Below, one piece after another: positions 26,485 to 35,137 of a stretch of 64,000 bases of DNA. Where the stretch lies: assembly GCF_015182285.1 (NCBI RefSeq), contig NZ_PRDM01000005.1, positions 1 through 64,000 on the forward strand. The letters run 5' to 3'. The position numbers were made by a program, and so were the translations under genes. This stretch comes from Flavobacterium hungaricum (lineage in GTDB: Bacteria; Bacteroidota; Bacteroidia; Flavobacteriales; Flavobacteriaceae). Below the pieces are notes generated by a model, which worked only from the letters and a program-made list of their open reading frames with translations, was not told the DNA's origin and searched no databases. The first letter of the stretch is position 1; each line of letters opens with the position of its first letter.

Positions 26485-27759
26485 TTATTTCCCTAAAATA
26501 CCACTTTTCAAAATCTGCCCAAAATCATACATATCTTCGTAAGAACAATATAACGGCACGGGCGCCAGACGAATTACGTTTGGTTCGCGCCAATCTGTAA
26601 TGACTCCATTTTTCATTAAATAATCGAATAAAGCTCTTCCTTCTCCGTGTAAAAAAACAGATAATTGAGAAGCTCTTTCTTCTGGATTAGAAGGGGTAAT
26701 AATTTCAAAATTACCCGCAACTTCTTTATCAATTTCATGAAGAATAAATTCTAAATAGGAAGTAATATGATCTCTTTTTTTAATTAAAGCCTCCATTCCA
26801 ATCTCAGCAAACATTTCTACTGAAGCCAGATAAGGTGCTAAAGAAAGTACTGGCAAGTTGCTTATCTGCCATCCGTCTGCTCCATGAACGGGATCAAAAT
26901 TAGGTTCCATTTTAAAACGACGTTCTTTATTATGTCCCCACCATCCGGCAAATCTTGGCAGCTCTGAATTGTGGTGTTTTTCATGAACAAAACATCCAGA
27001 GGCATTTCCTGGTCCCGAATTCATATATTTATAACTGCACCAAGCAGCAAAATCTACGTTCCAATCGTGAAGTTCTAGTTTGATATTTCCGGCAGCATGA
27101 GCTAAGTCCCAACCTACTTTTGCACCTGCTTTTTGTCCAGCAGCGGTTATGGTTTTAATATCGAAAACTTGTCCGGTATAATAATTAACCCCGCCAATTA
27201 AAACTAAAGCCAGCTCATCGCCCACTTCTTCTATTTTTGCCAGAACATCTTCAAGGCGAATATTGTGCTCGCCCTCGCGTCGTTTAATTTCTACGATGGC
27301 CTCTTCCGCTTTATAGCCGTGAAAATTAACCTGGCTCTGAAACATATACTGATCAGAAGGAAAAGCTTTTTCTTCGCAGATAATTTTATATCGTGTTTTT
27401 GTCGGCTGATAAAAAGAAACCATTAATAAGTGAAGATTTACCGTCAGCGTATTCATTACTGTAACTTCCGAAGGCAAAGCACCTACTATTTTACTTAATG
27501 GTTCAGCAAATCTTTCCTGATAATCCCACCAAGGTTTTTCGGCATAAAAATGACCTTCAACTGCCAATTCTGCCCAGTCAGTCATCACTTCGTCTATATA
27601 TGCTTTGGTTCGCTTTGGCTGTAATCCTAAAGAGTTTCCTGTAAAATAAATAACTCTTTTGTCGTTTACTTTAGGAAAAATAAATTCGCTTTGGTAAAGG
27701 TGTAAAGCATCATTTTTATCGAGTTGTTGTGCAAACTCACGAGTATTTTGAAAAGTCAT
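26485..27759 (-). CDS. kynU: Kynureninase
   Basis: PLP-dependent hydrolase splitting kynurenine or 3-hydroxykynurenine into (3-hydroxy)anthranilate and alanine. The 424 residues fit the family. The PLP lysine is K244 in WCSYKYMNSGPG, the cofactor-contact Asp/His are in GWDLAHAAGN (D218, H221), and the start IYFTGNSLGLQPK is typical. With kmo at 12272-13612 it supplies two consecutive steps of the pathway to NAD. The gene stands alone between two repeat-rich intergenic regions. Confidence 0.95.
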   Translation of the reverse strand: MTFQNTREFAQQLDKNDALHLYQSEFIFPKVNDKRVIYFTGNSLGLQPKRTKAYIDEVMTDWAELAVEGHFYAEKPWWDYQERFAEPLSKIVGALPSEVTVMNTLTVNLHLLMVSFYQPTKTRYKIICEEKAFPSDQYMFQSQVNFHGYKAEEAIVEIKRREGEHNIRLEDVLAKIEEVGDELALVLIGGVNYYTGQVFDIKTITAAGQKAGAKVGWDLAHAAGNIKLELHDWNVDFAAWCSYKYMNSGPGNASGCFVHEKHHNSELPRFAGWWGHNKERRFKMEPNFDPVHGADGWQISNLPVLSLAPYLASVEMFAEIGMEALIKKRDHITSYLEFILHEIDKEVAGNFEIITPSNPEERASQLSVFLHGEGRALFDYLMKNGVITDWREPNVIRLAPVPLYCSYEDMYDFGQILKSGILGK

Positions 27760-27811
27760 TGTGTTTTGTTTTGAATGCTAAAATAACAAAAAAATCGATT
27801 ATTGTTTTTTT

Positions 27812-27888
27812 GTTTCAAGTTTCAGGTTTCAGGTTTCATGTTTCAAGTTTCAAGTTTCATGTTTCATGTTTCACGTTTCATGTTTCAT
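27812..27888 (+). repeat. Tandem 7-mer array GTTTCAN (11 units)
   Basis: Eleven head-to-tail units GTTTCA plus one variable base (A, G, T or C). The first 15 nt (GTTTCAAGTTTCAGG) have an exact inverted copy at 28058-28072, so the array forms one arm of the larger palindrome described below. Confidence 0.9.
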
Positions 27889-27905
27889 GTTGACATGCTT
27901 TGTGT

Positions 27906-28040
27906 GTTTAACCGCAAAGTTCGCAAGGATTTTTTATCAAGGCTGACGTTTACAAACGCTAAGTTCGCAAAGCTTTGCGTTCTTTAGCACTTGGCAAATA
28001 TAAAGTGAGCAAAAAATCCTTGCGAACTTTGCGGTTAAAC
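27906..28040. repeat. Perfect 30-bp inverted repeat element
   Basis: Arms 27906-27935 and 28011-28040 are perfect reverse complements over 30 bp (outer ends GTTTAACCGCAAAG, inner ends AAAAAATCC). The 75-nt centre includes a further GCAAAGCTTTGC palindrome. A degenerate relative lies at 57582-57678. The element is nested inside the GTTTCA arms (27812-27826 and 28058-28072). No ORF of note. Confidence 0.9.
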
Positions 28041-28092
28041 TGCAGAACGAACTTGAACCTGAAACTTGAAACAATATCATTAAAAATAGAAA

Positions 28093-28120
28093 ACCCGACA
28101 GGTCTTAAAACTTGTCGGGT
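28093..28120. terminator. Terminator after queA
   Basis: Stem ACCCGACAGG/CTTGTCGGGT (28093-28102 with 28111-28120, one G-T pair), T-rich tracts on both sides. It lies 25 bp past the queA stop (28145) in the leftward direction. Confidence 0.75.
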
Positions 28121-28144
28121 CTTTTTATATGCTAAAAAATCTAA

Positions 28145-29194
28145 TTATAGAATTAACATTGCATCTCCGTAAGAATAGAATTTGTATCCTTCTTTGATCG
28201 CTTCTTCGTATGCTTTTTTCATTAAATCATGTCCACAGAAAGCAGAAATCATCATTAATAATGTTGATTTTGGTGTGTGGAAGTTTGTAATCATACAGTT
28301 TGCAATACTAAAATCGTGAGGAGGAAAAATAAATTTGTTTGTCCATCCTTCGTAAGGGTTCAAAGTATTTGCAGAAGAAACAGAACTTTCAATTGCACGC
28401 ATAGAAGTTGTACCTACAGCACAGATACGTTTTCTTTTCGCTTTTGCTTCGTTTACGATATCGCAGGCTTTTTGATTGATAATCAATTCCTCAGAATCCA
28501 TTTTATGTTTAGATAAATCTTCTACCTCAACCGGATTAAAAGTTCCTAAACCTACGTGTAAAGTTACTTCTGCAAAGTTTACTCCTTTGATTTCTAATTT
28601 CTTCAAAAGATGTTTTGAGAAGTGTAAACCAGCAGTCGGTGCTGCTACAGCTCCTTCTTCTTTTGCATAAATTGTCTGGTATCTTTCTGCATCCTCAGCA
28701 GTAACTTCTCTGTTGATGTATTTAGGAATTGGAGTTTCTCCAAGTTCTGTCAATTTGTTTCTAAACTCTTCGTAAGAACCGTCGTATAAGAAACGTAAAG
28801 TTCTACCACGAGAAGTAGTATTGTCAATAACCTCAGCAACTAATGAATCATCATCTCCGAAATACAATTTATTTCCGATACGGATTTTTCTAGCTGGATC
28901 AACTAAAACGTCCCAAAGCCTTTGCTCAGAATTTAATTCTCTTAATAAGAAAACTTCAATTCTTGCTCCTGTTTTTTCTTTGTTTCCGTACAAACGTGCA
29001 GGAAAAACTTTAGTATTATTTAGAATTAAAACGTCTCCGTCATCAAAATAATTGATAACGTCTTTAAACATTTTATGTTCGATAGTTTGTTTTTGACGAT
29101 CGATTACCATTAAACGAGACTCGTCTCTATTTTCTGCTGGAAATTCAGCTAAAAGTTCTTTCGGTAAGTTGAAATTGAAGTGTGATAATTTCAT
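28145..29194 (-). CDS. queA: S-adenosylmethionine:tRNA ribosyltransferase-isomerase (QueA)
   Basis: Transfers and isomerises the ribosyl part of SAM to preQ1-modified tRNA, giving epoxyqueuosine at the wobble position. The 349 residues match QueA; typical blocks are FNLPKELLAEFPAENRDESR (8-27), GDVLILNNTKVFPARL (about 53-68), APTAGLHFS and NFHTPKSTLLMMISAFCG near the C-terminus. Together with queE at 3767 this shows an active queuosine pathway. A promoter lies about 65 nt upstream. Confidence 0.95.
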   Translation of the reverse strand: MKLSHFNFNLPKELLAEFPAENRDESRLMVIDRQKQTIEHKMFKDVINYFDDGDVLILNNTKVFPARLYGNKEKTGARIEVFLLRELNSEQRLWDVLVDPARKIRIGNKLYFGDDDSLVAEVIDNTTSRGRTLRFLYDGSYEEFRNKLTELGETPIPKYINREVTAEDAERYQTIYAKEEGAVAAPTAGLHFSKHLLKKLEIKGVNFAEVTLHVGLGTFNPVEVEDLSKHKMDSEELIINQKACDIVNEAKAKRKRICAVGTTSMRAIESSVSSANTLNPYEGWTNKFIFPPHDFSIANCMITNFHTPKSTLLMMISAFCGHDLMKKAYEEAIKEGYKFYSYGDAMLIL

Positions 29195-29257
29195 ATTTGA
29201 ATTGTAGATTTTAGAATGTAGATTTTAGACAACATGCCTAAAATTTTAAATCGGATG

Positions 29258-29289
29258 CAAATATACGATTGTGAGATAGGCGTTGTCAA
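29258..29289 (-). promoter_or_regulatory. queA promoter
   Basis: Minus-strand TTG (29289-29287), 21-nt spacer, TATATTTG (29265-29258). Leader of about 60 nt before the queA ATG. Confidence 0.6.
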
Positions 29290-29388
29290 GTGTTTTGACG
29301 TTTATTTTCAAAAGTCGTTGATTTACTGAGGTTTTAGTAACCATTAAAAATGTTTTTACCTACAAAAAACATCTTCAACATATTATTA

Positions 29389-29506
29389 TCATTTCGATCC
29401 CGAGGCTTCGGGATCGAAATCTCCGTTGCAGAATCAACAAAGATTGACTTTTCTTTACGGAGCTTCTTGCTAAGATTTCTCTCCCGAAGCCTCGGGATTG
29501 AAATGA
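29389..29506. repeat. Inverted repeat with CCCGAGGCTTCGGG arms
   Basis: Arms 29389-29413 and 29482-29506 match at 24 of 25 positions and each is itself palindromic (core CCCGAGGCTTCGGG). A solitary core copy lies at 52942-52960. A further hairpin (CCTCTGGTT/AACCAGAGG) is at 29546-29567. Together they fill the 429-bp gap between queA and aroA, where I see no gene. Confidence 0.8.
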
Positions 29507-29590
29507 CAAACTATGCGATTATAGCCAAACTCAAGCATAAAAAACCTCTGGTTAAAACCAGAGGCTATGTTTTATTGAGCTTTAATTTAA

Positions 29591-29616
29591 ATGAACTTAT
29601 ATAACTTATATAGTTT
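29591..29616 (+). repeat. Solitary arm of the ATATAAGTTATATAAG repeat family
   Basis: GAACTTATATAACTTATAT, the same sequence as the right arm of the inverted repeat at 59324-59396; related to 44305-44515. Lies just before the aroA stop. Confidence 0.7.
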
Positions 29617-29623
29617 AAAGTCT

Positions 29624-30847
29624 TTACAATTCTGAAACTTGGAAGTTTAAAGCTTTTAAATCGTTCCAGAAATCCGGATATGATTTTGAAACTACTTCTG
29701 CATCATCAATAATGATAGGCACTTTTAATGCCAGCGGCGCAAATGCCATTGCCATACGGTGATCGTTGTAAGTAGCAATTTTCACATTGTGATTGATATT
29801 TTGAGAAGCATTCAAAGTCAAACTATCATTGGTCACAGAGATGTCTGCTCCCAGTTTTGTCAATTCTATTCTTAAAGCTTCTAAACGATCGGTTTCTTTT
29901 ATTTTTAAAGTATGAAGGCCTGTCAAGTGGCATCCAATACCAAGACCTAAACACGTAACTACAATAGTTTGTGCGATGTCTGGAGTATTATTCAGATCGA
30001 AGTTTATAGTCTGGTATTCAAAATTTTCTTGTTTTACCAAAGTCATTTTATTTCCATCAAAAGTGGTTTTTACTCCTAACTTTTCATAGAAAGAAACTAA
30101 CTCTGAATCTCCCTGCAGACTGTTTGCTTTGTAACTGCTTAACGTAATGGATGCAGTGTCTGCCAAAGCGACTAAACTAAAAAAGTAAGAGGCTGAACTC
30201 CAATCTGATTCTACGACCATTTCTTTGGTTTCAACTGCTGTTTTAGGAAAAACTTTAATCACATTTCCTTCAAAAGTAGTCTGAATATCTAAATCTTTTA
30301 GCAAAGCCAAAGTCATTTTAATATACGGAATAGAAGTAATTTCTCCTTCTAAAGTCAGTTCTAAACCATTTTCTAGTTTTGAAGCCACTAATAAAAGTGC
30401 CGAAATATACTGACTGCTGACATTGGCTGCCAAAGTCACTTTTGAAGCGGTAACTTTTTTTCCTTTAATTCTGATTGGCGGATAGCCGACTTCTTTTTCA
30501 TATGAAATTTCAACGCCTAATTGCGCCAAAGCTTCTACTAATATTTTAATCGGACGTTCCTGCATCCTGCTTGAGCCTGTCATTACGACTTCTCGATCTG
30601 CATTAACGGCAAAATAAGCTGTTAAGAAACGCATTGCAGTTCCAGCGTGGTGAATGTCTACAATTTCATCATTTCCAATTAAGGCTTTCTGCATGACTTC
30701 GCTGTCGTCTGAATTTGAAGTATTGGCTAAAGTAATATTCGGAAACAAAGCTTTTAGAAGTAATAAACGATTGGTTTCGCTTTTTGAACCCGTAACGGCA
30801 ATTTGACCTTGTAGATTTTTATGATTGGTTTGTAGTAATAAATTCAT
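29624..30847 (-). CDS. aroA: 3-phosphoshikimate 1-carboxyvinyltransferase (EPSP synthase)
   Basis: Adds enolpyruvate to shikimate 3-phosphate in the shikimate pathway. The 407 residues are a little shorter than the usual 420-440. Blocks include GSKSETNRLLLLKAL (20-34; the usual GSKSxxNRxL), HAGTAMRFLTAYF (usual NAGTAMRP, so the loop near the substrate site differs), SSQYISALLL and KETDRLEAL, with NDHRMAMAFAPLAL at the end. The gene is separate from the aromatic operon at 44525-48816, with its own promoter. Confident. Confidence 0.94.
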   Translation of the reverse strand: MNLLLQTNHKNLQGQIAVTGSKSETNRLLLLKALFPNITLANTSNSDDSEVMQKALIGNDEIVDIHHAGTAMRFLTAYFAVNADREVVMTGSSRMQERPIKILVEALAQLGVEISYEKEVGYPPIRIKGKKVTASKVTLAANVSSQYISALLLVASKLENGLELTLEGEITSIPYIKMTLALLKDLDIQTTFEGNVIKVFPKTAVETKEMVVESDWSSASYFFSLVALADTASITLSSYKANSLQGDSELVSFYEKLGVKTTFDGNKMTLVKQENFEYQTINFDLNNTPDIAQTIVVTCLGLGIGCHLTGLHTLKIKETDRLEALRIELTKLGADISVTNDSLTLNASQNINHNVKIATYNDHRMAMAFAPLALKVPIIIDDAEVVSKSYPDFWNDLKALNFQVSEL

Positions 30848-30875
30848 TTTAGGAGTGTTGTTTTAGGCATTTTGG

Positions 30876-30906
30876 CAAATTTATTTTAAAAAAAGCATAC
30901 ACCAAA
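30876..30906 (-). promoter_or_regulatory. aroA promoter, consensus
   Basis: TTTG (30906-30903), exactly 19 nt, TAAATTTG (30883-30876) on the minus strand: a full match to the Bacteroidota consensus. Leader of about 20 nt before the ATG at 30847. Confidence 0.75.
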
Positions 30907-30927
30907 ACTTTGCCGCCACTTATCACA

Positions 30928-31254
30928 TTATTTTAATTTATCGTTGTTTTTATGGCGGTCTTTGTCACGAACCGATTTTAGGTCCATTTTTTTGTCAAAA
31001 GCGGCCTGTAAATCTATTCTTGTCTGATTGGCCAGACATAAAACCACAAAAACAACATCGGCTAGTTCTTCTCCTAAATCTTTATTTTTATCGCTTTCTT
31101 TTTCAGATTGTTCTCCGTAACGGCGTGCAATAATTCGGGCTACCTCCCCTACTTCTTCTGTAAGCTGCGCCATATTGGTTAATTCGTTAAAATAACGAAC
31201 TCCGTGTTCTTTTATCCAAGTATCAACATCAAGTTGTGCATTTTTCAAATCCAT
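30928..31254 (-). CDS. MazG-like nucleotide pyrophosphohydrolase
   Basis: A 108-residue all-alpha NTP pyrophosphohydrolase. The Mg-binding signature is EEVGEVARIIARRYGE (33-48), followed by DLGEELADVVFVVLCLAN (62-79), giving the ExxE...ExxD arrangement. It would hydrolyse (d)NTPs to monophosphates, probably to clean up non-canonical nucleotides. It starts 3 bp after the stop of the last DUF3857 gene, so it is likely the promoter-distal gene of that operon. Confidence 0.88.
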   Translation of the reverse strand: MDLKNAQLDVDTWIKEHGVRYFNELTNMAQLTEEVGEVARIIARRYGEQSEKESDKNKDLGEELADVVFVVLCLANQTRIDLQAAFDKKMDLKSVRDKDRHKNNDKLK

Positions 31255-31257
31255 TTC

Positions 31258-33213
31258 CTATGCTTTTTTTAGTATTATTTTTTGATTTTGAATTTCGATT
31301 ATTTTATCAAAAAAATCTCTTATCATATCATAATCGTCAACTGCAAAGATAGCTTTAGTTATTTCTTGTATCACCTTAATTTGTATTTGATTTTCATCAG
31401 CTGTCAAATTCATGGTATAAGAAGCTGCTTTGTCTTCCATTACAATTCGTATGGGAGATGGCAGGGATTCTACTTTGTAACCTTGCGGAATTTGCAGAAA
31501 CAAATTAAATCTTCGCTGTTCTGGATAACCAAAATAAATTGGCATTTGTCTTTTTTCCAATTTGAAAGGATTGTTCTTGTATGCAAAAAACACCAGCGGA
31601 TTTATAATTAGTTTGCCTCCGATTATATCATAAGCATTTGCAGCACTAAAAGTAACTTTCTCATATACTGGCTTTGATAGATTTTTAATTTCAGCCTTAT
31701 ACTCTTCTATTTCTAAGCCTTTATATTGACTTTCAATATTTTCAATATGACTTTCATTTGTCATATTTGCAAAGCTTTCTCTAAAATCTAACGCTTTGTA
31801 ATCTGTTTTTTGCAAAGATAAAACCCCTTCTAATTTTGCTGATTCCGGCACTATTGAGGCACTAACACTGTTAACAATCATAGAGGGTTTAGTCGGAATT
31901 AATTCTACTTCCTCACTAGTACCGTTCTCTCTGATTAATCTTCCTTTCCAATTTAAAACATTCAACGGAAGGATATTGGGAACGGTAAATTTGTTGGTTG
32001 CATCCAACAGAATTTTTTCTCCGTCAATTTCGGCCGCCGCAATAAGATAATTAAAAACAGTTCGGTTTGGAAATAAAGGAATTCCGTTTTCGATCGTGCT
32101 TACTAAAACAGGATGAACTTGTATTTGGGCAGCTTTTAACATCGCAATCAACAGTAAATTGATTTCGGCTGTATTACCAGTTTTTTCTTCGTATGCTTTT
32201 TTTACCCCTTTATCTACGTAATACCCTTTCTTTTTATTCCAATTCATTCTTTCCTGAACAAACTTGAAAATCGTATCCAAACGCTTTCTTGGAGAGCTTT
32301 TATCTGCTATAATCTTCTTTAAATCGTCTTCAAAATAACCTCTGTCTGTTAATTCTCTAATCAGATTCGCATCTTTATAAGTACTGACAGCCAATCCTTC
32401 CCAAGTTTTAGTATAATTTACAACAGGTTTATTTGGGAATCTTTTTAGTTCCAATTCATTTTGAATAGAGCCTTTATAATTGTCAATATTATCTATAAAA
32501 TTTTCTTTTTTAAGCGCAGGAACGTCCTTTCCCGAATAGAGCGTATTTATTTGTTTGTACTCGCTTGCATATACTTGTTTAATTTGCCCAATATCACCAC
32601 TCATTTCAGGTTTAAAAGTTCCCACAAGCAATGTTTTGTAAATAAAAAACTCTGGAATTTCCGATCGATATTCAAAATAGTTAACTGGGATCTCGTACTG
32701 AAATTCAAAATCTGGAAGACGAACTATATTTTCCGATTTCAACGTATACTTAAATTCAATCACAGACCCCTCTTTTACATTAGGCAAAGTAATAGAAGCA
32801 ACATTCCAATATTTATTAACTTTCTCTTTAAAATTGCCTTCGCTATTGAGTTTTGTTTTTACAATTTTCCCATTCTCGAGATTGTATGTTGCCACGTCTG
32901 AAAAAGCCGCTTTATCATCTCTCAAATTCTCGTAACCCACATAATACGATACTTTTTGAGTTGCCCAGCTTAAGCCTTCTTTTTTGTAAATTTTTATTCT
33001 GAACTCGTAAACATGATTGGCAAGAAACCCGGTTTGCTCATTGTAAGAGAAATAAGTTTTCCCTTTTTTAAATAAAATAGCAGCTGGTGCTGTAGTATCG
33101 GTTTTATTTACTTTTTCCTGCAGTTCTTCAATTGTTACTTTTCCTAACTCATAACTTTGTGCATTTACTTTTAAAATAAAAAAAAGTAAAAAGACGGCAA
33201 TATAAAATCTCAT
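31258..33213 (-). CDS. DUF3857/transglutaminase-like secreted protein, paralogue 4
   Basis: A 651-residue exported protein: signal peptide (about 1-18, ending VNA), an N-terminal DUF3857 beta-sandwich (about 50-220, with LPNVKEGSVIEFKYTLKSE), a transglutaminase-like core (about 270-400) and a C-terminal beta region. In the core the catalytic Cys is replaced by Thr (KTGNTAEIN) and the His position reads FNYLIAA, so it should be catalytically dead. A TTG start is possible two codons upstream, overlapping the previous stop; I prefer the ATG at 33213. Fourth of four tandem paralogues. Confidence 0.85.
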   Translation of the reverse strand: MRFYIAVFLLFFILKVNAQSYELGKVTIEELQEKVNKTDTTAPAAILFKKGKTYFSYNEQTGFLANHVYEFRIKIYKKEGLSWATQKVSYYVGYENLRDDKAAFSDVATYNLENGKIVKTKLNSEGNFKEKVNKYWNVASITLPNVKEGSVIEFKYTLKSENIVRLPDFEFQYEIPVNYFEYRSEIPEFFIYKTLLVGTFKPEMSGDIGQIKQVYASEYKQINTLYSGKDVPALKKENFIDNIDNYKGSIQNELELKRFPNKPVVNYTKTWEGLAVSTYKDANLIRELTDRGYFEDDLKKIIADKSSPRKRLDTIFKFVQERMNWNKKKGYYVDKGVKKAYEEKTGNTAEINLLLIAMLKAAQIQVHPVLVSTIENGIPLFPNRTVFNYLIAAAEIDGEKILLDATNKFTVPNILPLNVLNWKGRLIRENGTSEEVELIPTKPSMIVNSVSASIVPESAKLEGVLSLQKTDYKALDFRESFANMTNESHIENIESQYKGLEIEEYKAEIKNLSKPVYEKVTFSAANAYDIIGGKLIINPLVFFAYKNNPFKLEKRQMPIYFGYPEQRRFNLFLQIPQGYKVESLPSPIRIVMEDKAASYTMNLTADENQIQIKVIQEITKAIFAVDDYDMIRDFFDKIIEIQNQKIILKKA

Positions 33214-33215
33214 TT

Positions 33216-35132
33216 TCAAATCTTTTTTAAAACTATTTTCTGGGTTTGTTTCGCAATCATTTCTTTATAATACTCTCTTATGGTTGCATATTGTTCTGTG
33301 GTTACAATAGGAACGTTAATCTGATGGGTAATGAGGAGCTGCAGCATGTTTTCGTTAAATGCAATATTGTATTTAAAAGTTCCCAAATCATCTTCCATAA
33401 CCAACCCTTTGGCCTCAGGAATAGTTTCTAATGTAAATCCGTCGGGGATTCTAATGTTAATGTTGTATTTTTCTGCGAAAGGAAAACCAAAATCTATCGG
33501 ATATTCTCTTTTTTCCTGCTTGAAAGGATTTGTAGTATTCGCAAAAAACAGCATGGGGTTAAGGTAAATTTTATCTCCGATCAATTCGCATAAATCTGCG
33601 CCGGAAAAAGAAAAACTTTCGACAGGAGCAAGCAAAACGTCATTTAAGTTGGATTGAGCGTAATCTGTAATTTCAATTTTACCCAGTTGCTCTTCAAGAG
33701 TTATTAGATAGGTTTCTTGTTTATCTTTTTCAAATTTATTTCTAAAAGCCAATGCATTGTATTCTGTAAACTGATGCCTTACTTTTCCGTTTATCTGTCC
33801 GTTTGCTTCAATGGTATAATCAACAGAAAAATTCTCTGCCGATGTTTTTTTCGGTGCTAAATCTATATTTTCAGAAGTCCCGTCTTTACGAACTAATCTT
33901 CCAAACCAATTTAATGCTCTTAACGGAAGCACGTTCGGAGCCGAATATTTGTCTGTTGCATCCAAAAGTATCATTTCATCACCGTTTTCAACAGCGGTAA
34001 TTACATAATTAAAGGCAGATAGATTTGGAAAAAAAGCAATTCCGTTAGAGCGAGTACTTATTAAAACAGGATTTGCCGTTAATCCTGCATAACGCAGCAT
34101 GGCGGTGAGCATTAAATTAATATCGGCACAATTTCCCAATTTTTCTTTATACGCTTTTCGAACACCTCTTATGCAGGAATACCCCACATAGTCATCCCAC
34201 TTAACCGTTGCCTTTACGTATTCTAATATTGCTGTAATTTTTGCATTCGGATTGTTTTTTCCTTCAATTATTTTTTTCAGGTCTTCTTCAAAATATCCTG
34301 TTTTATTAAGTTCTGGTCCAAACTTTTCAAAATCATAAATTGTCTTTGTAACACTTACCCAATCAGTCGAAAATGTTTTGTAAAGCTGTCCTGGAACAGC
34401 AACACTTTCTAGTTCAAATGAAATACTGCTTCTGTAGTTATTGATATTATTAACAAAGGCCTCTTCTTTCATCGCCGGAAGATTCTGAAAAGAATAACTG
34501 GTCTCTGTCGCACTGTAGCCGTAAGTATTGGCTACTTTAGAAATCATCTTAGGTGTATACAGTCCTTTGATATTTTTTTTGAACACATACGGATCTGGTA
34601 TAATGGTTTTAACTTCAGAATAATTTACTGGAATATTTTCTTGAAAATTCCAATTGTACAAACCCAAAAAACCACCCCATTCTTTATATTCATATTCAAC
34701 AATAGAACCTTCTTTTACATTTGGAAATGTAATTTTTTTAATCCAGAAATTGGTATTTGTTTTCTCGACAAACTCACTCTCAGAAGTCAGTTTTGTTTTA
34801 ACAACTTTACCGTCTTCTAGATTGTAAGTAAAGGCTTTTACAATCGCTACAGTATTTGATTTTCCTGCCGGACAATAGATTTGAATGTTGGATAAATTAT
34901 ACCCTTCTGTTTTATAAATTTTTATCCTTTTATGAGTAACTATTTCTGTACTTCCATTCATTTTAAGATTAACTTTTACTGTACTCAGTAAAACAGCGCC
35001 GACAGCAGCCGAATCTTTAGGATGGGCTTTTTCTTCGAGCGCTGCAATAGTGATCGTACTAAATGCCAGATCTTGTGCGCTGCTTTTTAGTAGTGTAAAA
35101 AAAAGAAAAACAAATAGAAATAGATTACGCAT
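33216..35132 (-). CDS. DUF3857/transglutaminase-like secreted protein, paralogue 3
   Basis: A 638-residue exported protein with signal peptide (about 1-19), DUF3857 (FPNVKEGSIVEYEYKEWGG near 135) and a transglutaminase-like core. Here the catalytic cysteine is kept (KLGNCADINLMLTAML), but the His position is Asn (FNYVITA). LLDATDKYSAPN follows where the Asp would be. Starts 5 bp after paralogue 2 and is 2 bp from paralogue 4, so translation is probably coupled. Partial loss of the triad suggests a binding or structural role. Confidence 0.85.
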   Translation of the reverse strand: MRNLFLFVFLFFTLLKSSAQDLAFSTITIAALEEKAHPKDSAAVGAVLLSTVKVNLKMNGSTEIVTHKRIKIYKTEGYNLSNIQIYCPAGKSNTVAIVKAFTYNLEDGKVVKTKLTSESEFVEKTNTNFWIKKITFPNVKEGSIVEYEYKEWGGFLGLYNWNFQENIPVNYSEVKTIIPDPYVFKKNIKGLYTPKMISKVANTYGYSATETSYSFQNLPAMKEEAFVNNINNYRSSISFELESVAVPGQLYKTFSTDWVSVTKTIYDFEKFGPELNKTGYFEEDLKKIIEGKNNPNAKITAILEYVKATVKWDDYVGYSCIRGVRKAYKEKLGNCADINLMLTAMLRYAGLTANPVLISTRSNGIAFFPNLSAFNYVITAVENGDEMILLDATDKYSAPNVLPLRALNWFGRLVRKDGTSENIDLAPKKTSAENFSVDYTIEANGQINGKVRHQFTEYNALAFRNKFEKDKQETYLITLEEQLGKIEITDYAQSNLNDVLLAPVESFSFSGADLCELIGDKIYLNPMLFFANTTNPFKQEKREYPIDFGFPFAEKYNINIRIPDGFTLETIPEAKGLVMEDDLGTFKYNIAFNENMLQLLITHQINVPIVTTEQYATIREYYKEMIAKQTQKIVLKKI

Positions 35133-35137
35133 TTATG

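Noticed and set aside
27812..27888. Possible CRISPR array
   Set aside because: The units are 7-mers with no spacers and no cas genes nearby.
27802..27987. Small plus-strand frame rich in Phe, Met and Val
   Set aside because: It is simply the translation of the GTTTCAN 7-mer array, not a gene.
29350..29604. 84-codon frame between queA and aroA
   Set aside because: It runs through palindromic repeats (CCCGAGGCTTCGGG family); no conserved motif.
29624..30847. Truncated or frameshifted aroA (407 residues)
   Set aside because: All conserved blocks from N- to C-terminus are present; the short length looks natural.
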